The notes beneath the pieces were generated by a model, which was given only the letters and a program-made list of their open reading frames with translations, searched no databases and was not told the origin of the DNA. A program made the position numbers and the translations under genes. Positions 29,740 to 37,780 of a stretch of 64,000 bases of DNA are shown piece by piece. This stretch comes from a virus: the IMG/VR virus record IMGVR_UViG_3300037041_001101, positions 1 through 64,000 of that record; one strand, written 5' to 3'. Position 1 is the stretch's first letter. Each line of letters starts with the position of its first letter.

Positions 29740-32253
29740 ATGATTGAAAAAAGTATGAACCCCGCTCCGCAGGGTATAGAACAAGTTGATCCTGATGCAG
29801 AACCGTTAGAGATTGAGATCGAAGATCCTGAGTCGGTTACGCTTCGACAGGGTGATGAAGAGATTGTCATCAAACCGATGTTCGACGAAGAAGAATTTAC
29901 TTCAAACTTAGCAGAAGATATTCCTGACAATATTTTAGCGTCTCTAGCATCTGATCTGATCAGTGACTTTGAGAACGACGTTAGTGCAAGACGTGATTGG
30001 ATAAGCACATACACGGATGGGTTAGAACTTCTCGGTCTTAAACTCGAAGAGCGATCCGAACCCTGGGAAGGTGCGTGTGCAGTTCAACATCCTCTACTCA
30101 CCGAAGCGGTTGTAAAGTTTCAAGCTGAGACTATCACGGCTACGTTCCCTGCAAGCGGCCCTGTTAAGACACAGATTATCGGTAAAGAAACCGATGAGAA
30201 GAAACAAGCCGCACAGCGTGTACAAGACGACATGAACTACCAACTAACCGATGTGATGGTTGAGTATCGCCCAGAGCATGAGCGTATGCTGTGGGGTCTA
30301 GGTCTTGCTGGTAATGCCTTCAAGAAAGTTTATTACGATCCTTACTTAGGTCGTCAAGTCAGTATGTACGTACCTGCTGAAGATGTGGTTGTGCCATATG
30401 GTGCGTCCAGTCTTGAGACAGCAGAACGTGTAACGCATGTGATGCGTAAGACAGAGAACGAAGTCAGACGACTTCAGTATGAAGGGTTCTACCGAGACAT
30501 TGAACTGGGTACACCTGCTAATACAATGGACGAAGTTGAGAAGAAGATCGCTGAACAGTTGGGCTTTAGAGCGACATCTGATGATCGTTACAAACTTCTT
30601 GAGATGCATGTGGAGATCGACCTTGAAGGGTACGAGCATGAGGATGCGAATACAGGTGAGTTGACCGGTATCGCCCTGCCCTACATCGTCACCATGGAGA
30701 AAGGTTCAAACACCATTCTTTCAATCCGTAGAAACTGGGATCCTGAAGATGAATCATGTAAAAAACGTAATCACTTCGTACATTATGGTTATGTGCCAGG
30801 TTTTGGCTTTTATTGCCTTGGGCTTGTTCATCTTATTGGTGCTTTTGCCAAATCTGGTACTTCAATCCTTCGGCAGTTGGTTGATGCAGGAACTCTCAGT
30901 AATCTTCCAGGCGGTTTTAAAACTAGAGGATTAAGAGTAAAGGGTGATGATACACCGATAGCACCTGGTGAGTTCAGAGACGTTGACGTACCGTCTGGTA
31001 CGATGCGTGACAACATCATGCCACTTCCTTATAAAGAGCCTAGCCAAGTCTTAATGGCGCTCCTATCAGCGATTGTAGAAGAAGGTAAGGCGTTTGCAGG
31101 CGCAGCTGATTTGGCGGTATCTGACATGTCAGCTAACTCACCCGTGGGAACAACCCTTGCGGTATTAGAAAGAACCTTAAAGGTAATGAGTGCGGTACAA
31201 GCACGTATTCATTACTCAATGAAACAAGAGTTCGTCTTGTTACGAGACATTATCAGAGACTATTGCCCAGATGAGTACGACTATGACCCAACCGAAGGTA
31301 GCAGACACGCTAAGAAAACTGATTATGATTTGGTGTACGTACTTCCTGTATCAGATCCCAACGCCTCGACAATGGCACAACGAGTCGTACAGTATCAAGC
31401 GGCCTTACAATTAGCACAAGGTGCACCACAACTTTATAATATGCCTGTCCTGCACAGACAAATGCTCGAAGTATTAGGTATACCTAACTACCAAAAGCTA
31501 GTCCCAATGGACGACGATATGAAGCCACGTGACCCTGTGACTGAGAATCAGAACATCCTTAAGAACAAACCGGTAAAAGCGTTCTTGTATCAGGATCATC
31601 AAGCACATATCGCTGTACACACATTAGCGATGCAAGATCCTAAGATACAAATGGTGTTGCAACAAGCGTTCGGACAAAACCCACAAGCGATGCAAGCTCT
31701 ACAAGCATCTATGTCTGCACACATCGCAGAACACTTGGGTTACGAGTATCGTAAGCAACTTGAGCAAACTATGGGTATTAATATACCGTCTTATGGCGAG
31801 GATGATAGCGACAATCAGGTGTCTATTCCTGAGAGTATTGAAGTGCAGATCTCGCAACTCGCTGCTCAAGCCTCACAGCAACTAACCGGACAGCATCAAC
31901 AGGAAGCAGAAGCGCAAGCTAACCAAGCGAAGCAACAAGATCCTGTGATTCAAATGCAACAAGGTGAGCTTCAGTTAAAACAAGGTGAACTGCAACGCAA
32001 GATGGCTAAAGATCAAGCGGATATTCAACTTGAGATGGCTAAGTTAGAACTTGAGCGCGAGAAGATTGGCGCTACTCAAGAGGTTGCTGGCGCTAACATC
32101 GGTCTTAAGATGAAGACCTTGCAAGATCAAAAAGACACCACAGCCGCAAAGATGGGTGTAGATGTCGCTATGAAAACACAAGATCGGCAACATCAGAAAG
32201 AGCAAGCGTTCAATCAACGAGTACAGCAAACTGAAAAGAAAGAACCTGAATGA
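29740..32253 (+). CDS. Portal protein
   Basis: 837 aa, of the P22-like large portal type. An acidic N-terminus (residues 1-60) leads to EERSEPWEGACAVQHPLLTEAVVKFQAET, then WGLGLAGNAFKKVYYDPYLG, then the core YGYVPGFGFYCLGLVHLIGAFAKSGTSILRQLVDAG, and NSPVGTTLAVLERTLKVMSAVQ. The last 150 residues are Gln-rich coiled coil, comparable to the P22 barrel. It forms the dodecameric ring through which DNA enters and leaves. Confidence 0.93.
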   Translation: MIEKSMNPAPQGIEQVDPDAEPLEIEIEDPESVTLRQGDEEIVIKPMFDEEEFTSNLAEDIPDNILASLASDLISDFENDVSARRDWISTYTDGLELLGLKLEERSEPWEGACAVQHPLLTEAVVKFQAETITATFPASGPVKTQIIGKETDEKKQAAQRVQDDMNYQLTDVMVEYRPEHERMLWGLGLAGNAFKKVYYDPYLGRQVSMYVPAEDVVVPYGASSLETAERVTHVMRKTENEVRRLQYEGFYRDIELGTPANTMDEVEKKIAEQLGFRATSDDRYKLLEMHVEIDLEGYEHEDANTGELTGIALPYIVTMEKGSNTILSIRRNWDPEDESCKKRNHFVHYGYVPGFGFYCLGLVHLIGAFAKSGTSILRQLVDAGTLSNLPGGFKTRGLRVKGDDTPIAPGEFRDVDVPSGTMRDNIMPLPYKEPSQVLMALLSAIVEEGKAFAGAADLAVSDMSANSPVGTTLAVLERTLKVMSAVQARIHYSMKQEFVLLRDIIRDYCPDEYDYDPTEGSRHAKKTDYDLVYVLPVSDPNASTMAQRVVQYQAALQLAQGAPQLYNMPVLHRQMLEVLGIPNYQKLVPMDDDMKPRDPVTENQNILKNKPVKAFLYQDHQAHIAVHTLAMQDPKIQMVLQQAFGQNPQAMQALQASMSAHIAEHLGYEYRKQLEQTMGINIPSYGEDDSDNQVSIPESIEVQISQLAAQASQQLTGQHQQEAEAQANQAKQQDPVIQMQQGELQLKQGELQRKMAKDQADIQLEMAKLELEREKIGATQEVAGANIGLKMKTLQDQKDTTAAKMGVDVAMKTQDRQHQKEQAFNQRVQQTEKKEPE

Positions 32254-32381
32254 TCGCAACCCTAATCGCAGAGGTAGTTTTGCTACCTCTTAAAGCAATC
32301 GGGCTTATCTTTGTGTTTGGATATCTCTTTTATTGTGCATGGCTCAAAGCCTGTGAGGTTGTAAAACGATGGACAAAATAG
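32250..32381 (+). CDS. Single-pass membrane peptide (43 aa)
   Basis: ATGA overlap with the portal stop. Residues 7-31 are hydrophobic (AEVVLLPLKAIGLIFVFGYLFYCAW), followed by a basic tail (KRWTK). It overlaps the next gene by 13 bp. Possibly a small inner-membrane protein used in infection or lysis; function unknown. Confidence 0.55.
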   Translation: MIATLIAEVVLLPLKAIGLIFVFGYLFYCAWLKACEVVKRWTK

Positions 32382-32560
32382 CAGCGATACTAACGAAGCA
32401 GTTAGATGAAAAGATAATGTTACTACAGAACTCTTTAAGCGATGGTCGAGCAAAAGACTACGCTGAGTACCAACGGGGTGTCGGAGAAATAAGAGGTTTA
32501 TTAACCGCACGTCAATATATAACAGTTTTAAACAACAAAATGGAAACATACGATGAGTAA
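32369..32560 (+). CDS. Conserved small head-region protein (63 aa)
   Basis: SDGRAKDYAEYQRGVGEIRGLLTARQYI is a pattern common to small genes between portal and capsid in podoviruses of this kind. It is helical. Role unknown. It overlaps the next gene by 8 bp. Confidence 0.7.
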   Translation: MDKIAAILTKQLDEKIMLLQNSLSDGRAKDYAEYQRGVGEIRGLLTARQYITVLNNKMETYDE

Positions 32561-32969
32561 AATATTGTTAGCAACTAATCCTAAAAATCCGCAAATCGTG
32601 GGTTCAGTGGATATGGAAGCTTCAAACGAAGAAAAAGCTACACAGCTTCCTATTCCTTCTGGTTACCGAATACTATGCGCACTGCCTCAATTGGAGAAAG
32701 AGTATGAGAGCGGATTGCTTAAAGCCAACGAAACCCTGCATCATGAAAATCTTCTTGCTACTGTTCTGTTCGTGGTTGCTATGGGGCCTGACTGTTACGC
32801 TGATAAAGATCGGTTTCCTAGTGGTCCTTGGTGTAAAGTTGGGGATTTTATTGTAGTGCGTCCTAACGCAGGAACACGATTAAAAATACACGGCACAGAG
32901 ATGCGCTTGATTAACGATGATTCTGTAGAAGGTACCGTTTTGGACCCTCGCGGTGTATCCAGAGCTTAA
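32553..32969 (+). CDS. GroES-like co-chaperonin (phage Cpn10)
   Basis: 138 aa with the Cpn10 order: IPSGYRILCALPQLEK at the start of the barrel, ESGLLKANE in the place of the GroES mobile loop, TVLFVVAMGPDCYAD, GPWCKVGDFIVVRPNAGTRL and a closing MRLINDDSVEGTVLDP. By family it would cap the host GroEL, as T4 gp31 does for capsid folding. It sits between portal and scaffold/capsid genes, which supports a role in head assembly. No GroEL is present. Confidence 0.82.
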   Translation: MSKILLATNPKNPQIVGSVDMEASNEEKATQLPIPSGYRILCALPQLEKEYESGLLKANETLHHENLLATVLFVVAMGPDCYADKDRFPSGPWCKVGDFIVVRPNAGTRLKIHGTEMRLINDDSVEGTVLDPRGVSRA

Positions 32970-32981
32970 AGGAGATATAAC

Positions 32982-33929
32982 ATGGCTTACGTAGACGAAG
33001 AAGAATACACGTTCCCTGATGAAACGCCAGAAGTTGAATCAACTGACGAAGGGTATGAAATTGAGATAGAAGATGACACACCGGTTGCGGACAAAGGTAA
33101 AACACCGTTACCAAAAGTAGTCGTTGATGAGTTAGAAGAAGCTGATGACTCTGACGAGTATACTGGTAAGGTACAAACCAAGTTCAAGCAATATAAGAAA
33201 GCGTGGCATGATGAACGACGAGCAAAAGAAGAAGCGGTTCGAGAACAAGAAGAAGCTTTAAATATCGCTCAACGCGTACTTGATGAAAACAAACGATTGA
33301 AGAATCTATTGGAGTCAGGTGAGAAAGAACTGATCAGCACTTACCAAACCTCTGCGGAGATGGAAGTAGAGAAAGCTAAACGTAATTATAAGGAAGCTTA
33401 TGACTACGGCAACACTGATGCGATTATCGAGGCGCAAGCTGAGTTAATGAAGGCTACAAATAAGCTTGACAAAGCTAATAATTTCAGGCCTACTATTCAG
33501 AACGTCGACGATAACGTACAAGTGTTACCAAAAAAGCAGCCTCAAGCTGCACAGTTAGACCCTAAGGTAGCGGAATGGGTAGCCGAAAATCCGTGGTATG
33601 TAGACCCAACTAAGAAGTCTATGTCAAGATTCGCTGTAGGCATACACGAAGACTTGCTAGAAACTTATGGGGAGAAGTTTGTTGGTACTGACGAATACTT
33701 TAAACATATCAATCGAGAAGTTTCTCGCAGATTCCCAGAAGAATTTGAAACCTCAAACGATGAGCAAAAAACTCAACGTACATCTAAACTCAGCACGGTA
33801 GTCGCCTCTGCGAAGCGAAGCACATCTTCAAAAAAGATTACGCTGACCACAACGCAAGTCGCTTTAGCAAAGAAGTTCGGTTTAACACCAGAACAATACG
33901 CCCGTGAACTAACAAAATTGGAGGCCTAA
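32982..33929 (+). CDS. Scaffolding protein
   Basis: 315 aa, highly charged and helical. The N-terminal 60 residues are very acidic, a coiled coil spans about 70-160 (AWHDERRAKEEAVREQEEALNIAQRV), and the C-terminus is basic (ASAKRSTSSKKITLTTTQVALAKKFGLTPEQYA), the end that usually binds the coat. It precedes the capsid genes and has a strong AAGGAG ribosome binding site, fitting a protein made in quantity. Confidence 0.82.
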   Translation: MAYVDEEEYTFPDETPEVESTDEGYEIEIEDDTPVADKGKTPLPKVVVDELEEADDSDEYTGKVQTKFKQYKKAWHDERRAKEEAVREQEEALNIAQRVLDENKRLKNLLESGEKELISTYQTSAEMEVEKAKRNYKEAYDYGNTDAIIEAQAELMKATNKLDKANNFRPTIQNVDDNVQVLPKKQPQAAQLDPKVAEWVAENPWYVDPTKKSMSRFAVGIHEDLLETYGEKFVGTDEYFKHINREVSRRFPEEFETSNDEQKTQRTSKLSTVVASAKRSTSSKKITLTTTQVALAKKFGLTPEQYARELTKLEA

Positions 33930-33931
33930 TC

Positions 33932-34372
33932 ATGGCTCAAACACCTAGAGAATTAACTACACGTAGCACAACTGAACGTCCTAAGCAGTGGGCACCAGCA
34001 GAGCTTTTACCAGAACCTGATAAACAGCCTGGCTACGCATATAGATGGATACGTACTTCTACACTGAACGAGTCTGACCCACGAAACCTTTCATCAAAAC
34101 TGAGAGAAGGTTGGGAGCCAGTCGGTGTTGCAGAACAACCTAAATTTAAACTGTTAGTCGATCCTAATAGTCGCTTTAGCGATAATATTGAGATTGGCGG
34201 GTTATTACTTTGCAAAACCCCTGTGGAGTTTATTGAACAGCGTAATGCGCATTTTCAAAAACAAGCTCAATCACAAACGGAAGCAGTGGATAATAATTTA
34301 ATGCGCGAAAGTGATCCTAGAATGCCTATTTTTAACGATAGGAAAAGTTCTACTTCCTTTGGCAGAGGTTAA
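33932..34372 (+). CDS. Head-region hypothetical protein (146 aa)
   Basis: Contains AYRWIRTSTLNESDPRNLSSKLREGWEPV and VEFIEQRNAHFQKQAQ, followed by MRESDPRMPIFNDRKSSTSFGRG. Proteins of this layout lie beside capsid genes in related podoviruses, with no set function. GGAGG lies 8 bp before the ATG. Confidence 0.7.
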   Translation: MAQTPRELTTRSTTERPKQWAPAELLPEPDKQPGYAYRWIRTSTLNESDPRNLSSKLREGWEPVGVAEQPKFKLLVDPNSRFSDNIEIGGLLLCKTPVEFIEQRNAHFQKQAQSQTEAVDNNLMRESDPRMPIFNDRKSSTSFGRG

Positions 34373-34395
34373 TAATTAATTTTTTGGAGGCCTAA

Positions 34396-35208
34396 ATGGC
34401 ATACCCCACTATAGATAAACCCTACGGCTTCAAACCCGTAAATTTGATTGGAGGTCAGCCTTACGCTGGTTCCACTCGTACATTGCCTATTTCTTATGGG
34501 TACACTAGCAATATTTTCTACGGTGACTTTGTCAACTTAGTAAGTGGTTCAGTTGCTCTTGTAGCAAATACACTTGCAACACCAACTATCGGTGTATTCT
34601 TGGGTTGCTCTTTCACTGATCCTGTTACTAAACAAAAACGCTTTTCACAATACTGGCCTGCCAGTACTTTGTCTGGTGATGCTGTTGCTGTTATTGCTGA
34701 TGATCCAGATTTGGTATTTAAAACAGCTGTTGTAACTGCTGCTGGCACTGCAACTATTGCTTCTGGTTCTAACTTTTTAGTCGGTGCTAACCTTGCAGGT
34801 AACACTACTACTGGTTCGACCACTACTGGCAACTCTGCTGGTGGTGTTGTTGGTGCTTCTGCAACTGGCGGTAATTTTCGTGTTATGGGTGTTGTTCCTG
34901 AAACTCAAATTCAGTCTTCAGCCGCGTATATTAGTGGTACTGGTACTACAACTTTAACTGTATCAGGTTTAACTGTTGGTCAAGTTTTACCTATCGGTAC
35001 TGATGTATATCAATCAGTAGCTGGAAAGCTGCAATTTACAGGTTCTGTATTAACAGCAGCTGTTACTGTAGCCTCTTCGACTTCTCAAGCACTTTCTGTT
35101 CTTGCGTCTTCAGCTACAATCCTGACTACTAACCCATTGGTTTTAGTACAGTCCCCTGAAGTGTTAGTAAAAATTACTTTTGCTTCACACAGATATTACG
35201 TTGCTTAA
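34396..35208 (+). CDS. Putative head decoration / capsid-associated protein (270 aa)
   Basis: Gly, Ala, Thr and Ser-rich and beta-rich. The N-terminal KPYGFKPVNLIGGQPYAGSTRTLPI segment, a Thr/Gly low-complexity centre (about 130-155) and the place directly before the major capsid gene suggest a decoration or minor head protein. GGAGG lies 7 bp before the ATG. Confidence 0.65.
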   Translation: MAYPTIDKPYGFKPVNLIGGQPYAGSTRTLPISYGYTSNIFYGDFVNLVSGSVALVANTLATPTIGVFLGCSFTDPVTKQKRFSQYWPASTLSGDAVAVIADDPDLVFKTAVVTAAGTATIASGSNFLVGANLAGNTTTGSTTTGNSAGGVVGASATGGNFRVMGVVPETQIQSSAAYISGTGTTTLTVSGLTVGQVLPIGTDVYQSVAGKLQFTGSVLTAAVTVASSTSQALSVLASSATILTTNPLVLVQSPEVLVKITFASHRYYVA

Positions 35209-35220
35209 GGAGCATAACAT

Positions 35221-36129
35221 ATGGCTATTTCACGTTCGCAACTATTAAAAGAATTGCTTCCGGGCTTAAACGCTCTATTTGGTTTAGAGTATGCCCGTTA
35301 CGGTGAAGAACATAAAGAAATTTATGAAATCGAATCATCTGAGCGTTCTTTTGAAGAAGAAACAAAACTGTCTGGCTTTGCCGCCGCTGCCGTTAAACCT
35401 GAAGGTTCAGCCATTCAGTATGACAATGCGCAAGAAGCTTGGACTGCTCGCTACAACCATGAGACAATTGCTTTGGGTTTTTCTTTGACCCAGGAAGCTA
35501 TGGAAGACAATTTGTATGACTCATTGGCTGCTCGTTATACTAAAGCATTGGCTCGTGCCATGTCTTACACCAAACAAGTAAAAGGTGCGTCCATATTAAA
35601 CAATGGGTTTAACGCTGCTTATGCTGGTGGAGACGGTCAATCATTGTTCTCTGGCGCTCATCCTTTGGTTTCTGGCGGCACTAACAGTAACCAACCAACC
35701 ACTGCTGCGGATTTAAACGAAACTTCTTTGGAAGCGGCTGTTATCCAAATCGCTGGCTGGACAGATGAACGTGGTTTGTTATTGGCTGCTAAACCTAAGA
35801 AGTTGGTTCTTCCACCCGCATTGCAATTCGTTGCAACTCGTTTGTTGGAAACTGAAGCTAGAGTTGGCACTGCCGATAATGATATTAATGCGATCAAGTC
35901 AAACGGAATTATTCCTGGTGGCTTTACAGTTAACCATTTTTTAACTGACTCCAACGCATGGTTCTTGACGACTGATGTTCCTAACGGTTTGAAGCATTTT
36001 GTCAGAGCGCCTATCAGTAATGATATGCAAACTGATTTTGACACTACAAATGCAAGATATCGGAGCCGCGAACGCTACAGTTTTGGCTGGTCCGATCCTC
36101 TGGCTATTTTTGGTTCCGCTGGCGCATAA
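35221..36129 (+). CDS. Major capsid protein (HK97 fold)
   Basis: 302 aa. An N-terminal arm helix (SRSQLLKELLPGLNALFGLEYARY), GFSLTQEAMEDNLYD, ARAMSYTKQVKGASILNNGF and a late RYRSRERYSFGWSDPLAIFGSAGA are typical of Mu-type/HK97-like coat proteins. No protease gene was seen, and the short N-terminal arm agrees with a separate scaffold instead of a fused one. Strong AAGGAG ribosome binding site, and a terminator follows. Confidence 0.9.
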   Translation: MAISRSQLLKELLPGLNALFGLEYARYGEEHKEIYEIESSERSFEEETKLSGFAAAAVKPEGSAIQYDNAQEAWTARYNHETIALGFSLTQEAMEDNLYDSLAARYTKALARAMSYTKQVKGASILNNGFNAAYAGGDGQSLFSGAHPLVSGGTNSNQPTTAADLNETSLEAAVIQIAGWTDERGLLLAAKPKKLVLPPALQFVATRLLETEARVGTADNDINAIKSNGIIPGGFTVNHFLTDSNAWFLTTDVPNGLKHFVRAPISNDMQTDFDTTNARYRSRERYSFGWSDPLAIFGSAGA

Positions 36130-36154
36130 ACATAATCTAAGACAAGATTAAATT

Positions 36155-36179
36155 AAAGCCCTCTTCGGAGGGCTTTTTT
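36155..36179 (+). terminator. Rho-independent terminator after the capsid gene
   Basis: 9-bp stem AAAGCCCTC / GAGGGCTTT with a TTCG tetraloop, followed by T. It ends or weakens the head transcript. Confidence 0.95.
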
Positions 36180-36184
36180 ATGTG

Positions 36185-36213
36185 TTGCATTTTTATCAAT
36201 AGAAGATTATAAT
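36185..36213 (+). promoter_or_regulatory. Promoter of the HNH gene
   Basis: TTGCAT (36185-36190), 17-bp spacer, TATAAT (36208-36213, perfect -10). It starts 5 bp after the capsid terminator. Confidence 0.85.
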
Positions 36214-36244
36214 ATTCCTAGTCTCAAAACACATAGGAACTATT

Positions 36245-36826
36245 ATGGATTATTCTCAATACCCAAAAACAAGAAAAGAAGCTCAAGAATCAGGTAGTAA
36301 ATATTATTTTACAGGGTTACCATGCAAGCATGGGCATATCGACATACGTAAAACAAAAGGTGTTTGCGTGTCTTGTATGAAACTTGAAACAATAGCGTAT
36401 GCAGAAAAAAGAAAAGATTATTTTGATTCGTATAACAAATCAGAAGCGGGGGCAAAAACAAAGAAAAAATACTATGAGAAAAATAAAGAATTAGTCATAG
36501 CAAAAGCTATGAGTAGACCTAACGAAGATAAACAAAGATATAGGCAAAAATGGAAAGAAAATAACCCTGAGTTTGTTAAAGCGGATGATTTACACAGAAG
36601 GCGAAAACATAGGGACGCTACACCAAAGTGGTTAACACAAGAACATAAAAACCAAATACGAGCCATCTATTTTGAAGCTATGGAAAAAACAAAAACAACA
36701 GGTGAAAAATACGCTGTTGATCACATTGTTCCTTTGCGTGGAAAGTTGGTCTCAGGGCTTCATGTTCCTTGGAATCTGGCTGTTATAACAAGAGAAGAAA
36801 ATAGTAGGAAATCAAACAAATATTAA
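36245..36826 (+). CDS. Free-standing HNH endonuclease (193 aa)
   Basis: A zinc-binding N-terminus (YYFTGLPCKHGHIDIRKTKGVCVSC) is followed by a long basic helical linker and a C-terminal HNH: EKYAVDHIVPLRGKLVSGLHVPWNLAVI with the conserved DH, H and N. It is related to the HNH at 57121-57810. It lies between the capsid and tail genes with its own promoter and is flanked by a terminator, so it is an insertion that causes little polar effect. It is more AT-rich than its neighbours. Confidence 0.9.
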   Translation: MDYSQYPKTRKEAQESGSKYYFTGLPCKHGHIDIRKTKGVCVSCMKLETIAYAEKRKDYFDSYNKSEAGAKTKKKYYEKNKELVIAKAMSRPNEDKQRYRQKWKENNPEFVKADDLHRRRKHRDATPKWLTQEHKNQIRAIYFEAMEKTKTTGEKYAVDHIVPLRGKLVSGLHVPWNLAVITREENSRKSNKY

Positions 36827-36827
36827 G

Positions 36828-36856
36828 TTGCAAACCTAATAAAAAGGTAGTATAAG
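36828..36856 (+). promoter_or_regulatory. Late promoter before the tail genes
   Basis: TTGCAA (36828-36833), 17-bp spacer, TATAAG (36851-36856), starting just after the HNH stop. The 90-nt leader to the next ATG can form short stems (CCGA/TCGG; AATAG/CTATT around CTGC/GCAG). Confidence 0.8.
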
Positions 36857-36950
36857 TATCTTCATACCGAGATAATTTTCGGCTTAATAGACTGCTCTCG
36901 GCAGACGCATAGAAGACTATTAGGCTTTAACTTTCTATGAAGGAACTATC

Positions 36951-37439
36951 ATGTCAAGAACTACCTTTTCAGGCCCAGTCAAAGTTGGTAACATTCGTTA
37001 CAACCAATATAAAAACGTTGGTTCTGTTCAACTTACTCAAGTTATCCAAGTACCTGTTAACACAGGTGGCTTAACAGCAACCAGCACACCTATCTATATC
37101 CCTGCGGGTAGTCAGATTGTTGGTATCAATATCACAACTTCTGTAGCGTATGATTCTGCAACTTCAGCCACATTAACTGTAGGTAAAACCGCAGCGGGTA
37201 CTGAATACGCGGGTGGTAATGCTAAAACAGCAGGTCTAGTCACTACTACTGTTACCGCAGCTCAAGCGACTAACTGGTTAGCTACTCCTACAGATGTAAC
37301 ATCTGTAACAACAGGTTCATTCCCAGCATCAACTATTTACGCACAGATTGTTTCTGTCGGCCAACCTACAGTCGGTAATGCAGTAGTGGTTATCGAATAC
37401 ATCCAATTTGACGATCGTTCTACTTTCTCTACTCAATAA
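36951..37439 (+). CDS. Virion structural protein (162 aa)
   Basis: Thr/Val/Ala-rich and beta-stranded, with no predicted helix or motif. It is made from a strong GAAGGA ribosome binding site and its own promoter. It could be a decoration or head-fibre protein; nothing more specific can be said. Confidence 0.6.
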   Translation: MSRTTFSGPVKVGNIRYNQYKNVGSVQLTQVIQVPVNTGGLTATSTPIYIPAGSQIVGINITTSVAYDSATSATLTVGKTAAGTEYAGGNAKTAGLVTTTVTAAQATNWLATPTDVTSVTTGSFPASTIYAQIVSVGQPTVGNAVVVIEYIQFDDRSTFSTQ

Positions 37440-37452
37440 GTAGGAGACTGAA

Positions 37453-37779
37453 ATGAGAAGACAGGTTGCTATCGTTACAGGGACAGGTGTATCTGCCCCT
37501 ATTGCGTTGGATCATTATATCAGCCCATTTAACGTGGGCTTCGGTGCAGTAGTTTCGGCTACTGCCACCTTTAATGTTCAACATACTTTTGATGATGTGT
37601 TTTCACCGACCTACGTACCTGCGTCAGGCACTTGGTTTAATCACCCTAACTTTACTTCTGCTAATGCTACTGGTGATGGTAACTACGCATTCCCTGTTAT
37701 GGCTGTGCGCTTAAGCGTAGCAGCAAGCACTGGTTCTGTTAGTTTAACTTTGATTCAAGCTGGACAGGTAGGCGGTTAA
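37453..37779 (+). CDS. Virion structural protein (108 aa)
   Basis: Beta-rich, with NVQHTFDDVFSPTYVPASGTWFNHP and a C-terminal VRLSVAASTGSVSLTLIQAGQVGG, like small decoration or tail proteins in related phages. AGGAG lies 8 bp before the ATG. Confidence 0.6.
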   Translation: MRRQVAIVTGTGVSAPIALDHYISPFNVGFGAVVSATATFNVQHTFDDVFSPTYVPASGTWFNHPNFTSANATGDGNYAFPVMAVRLSVAASTGSVSLTLIQAGQVGG

Positions 37780-37780
37780 T

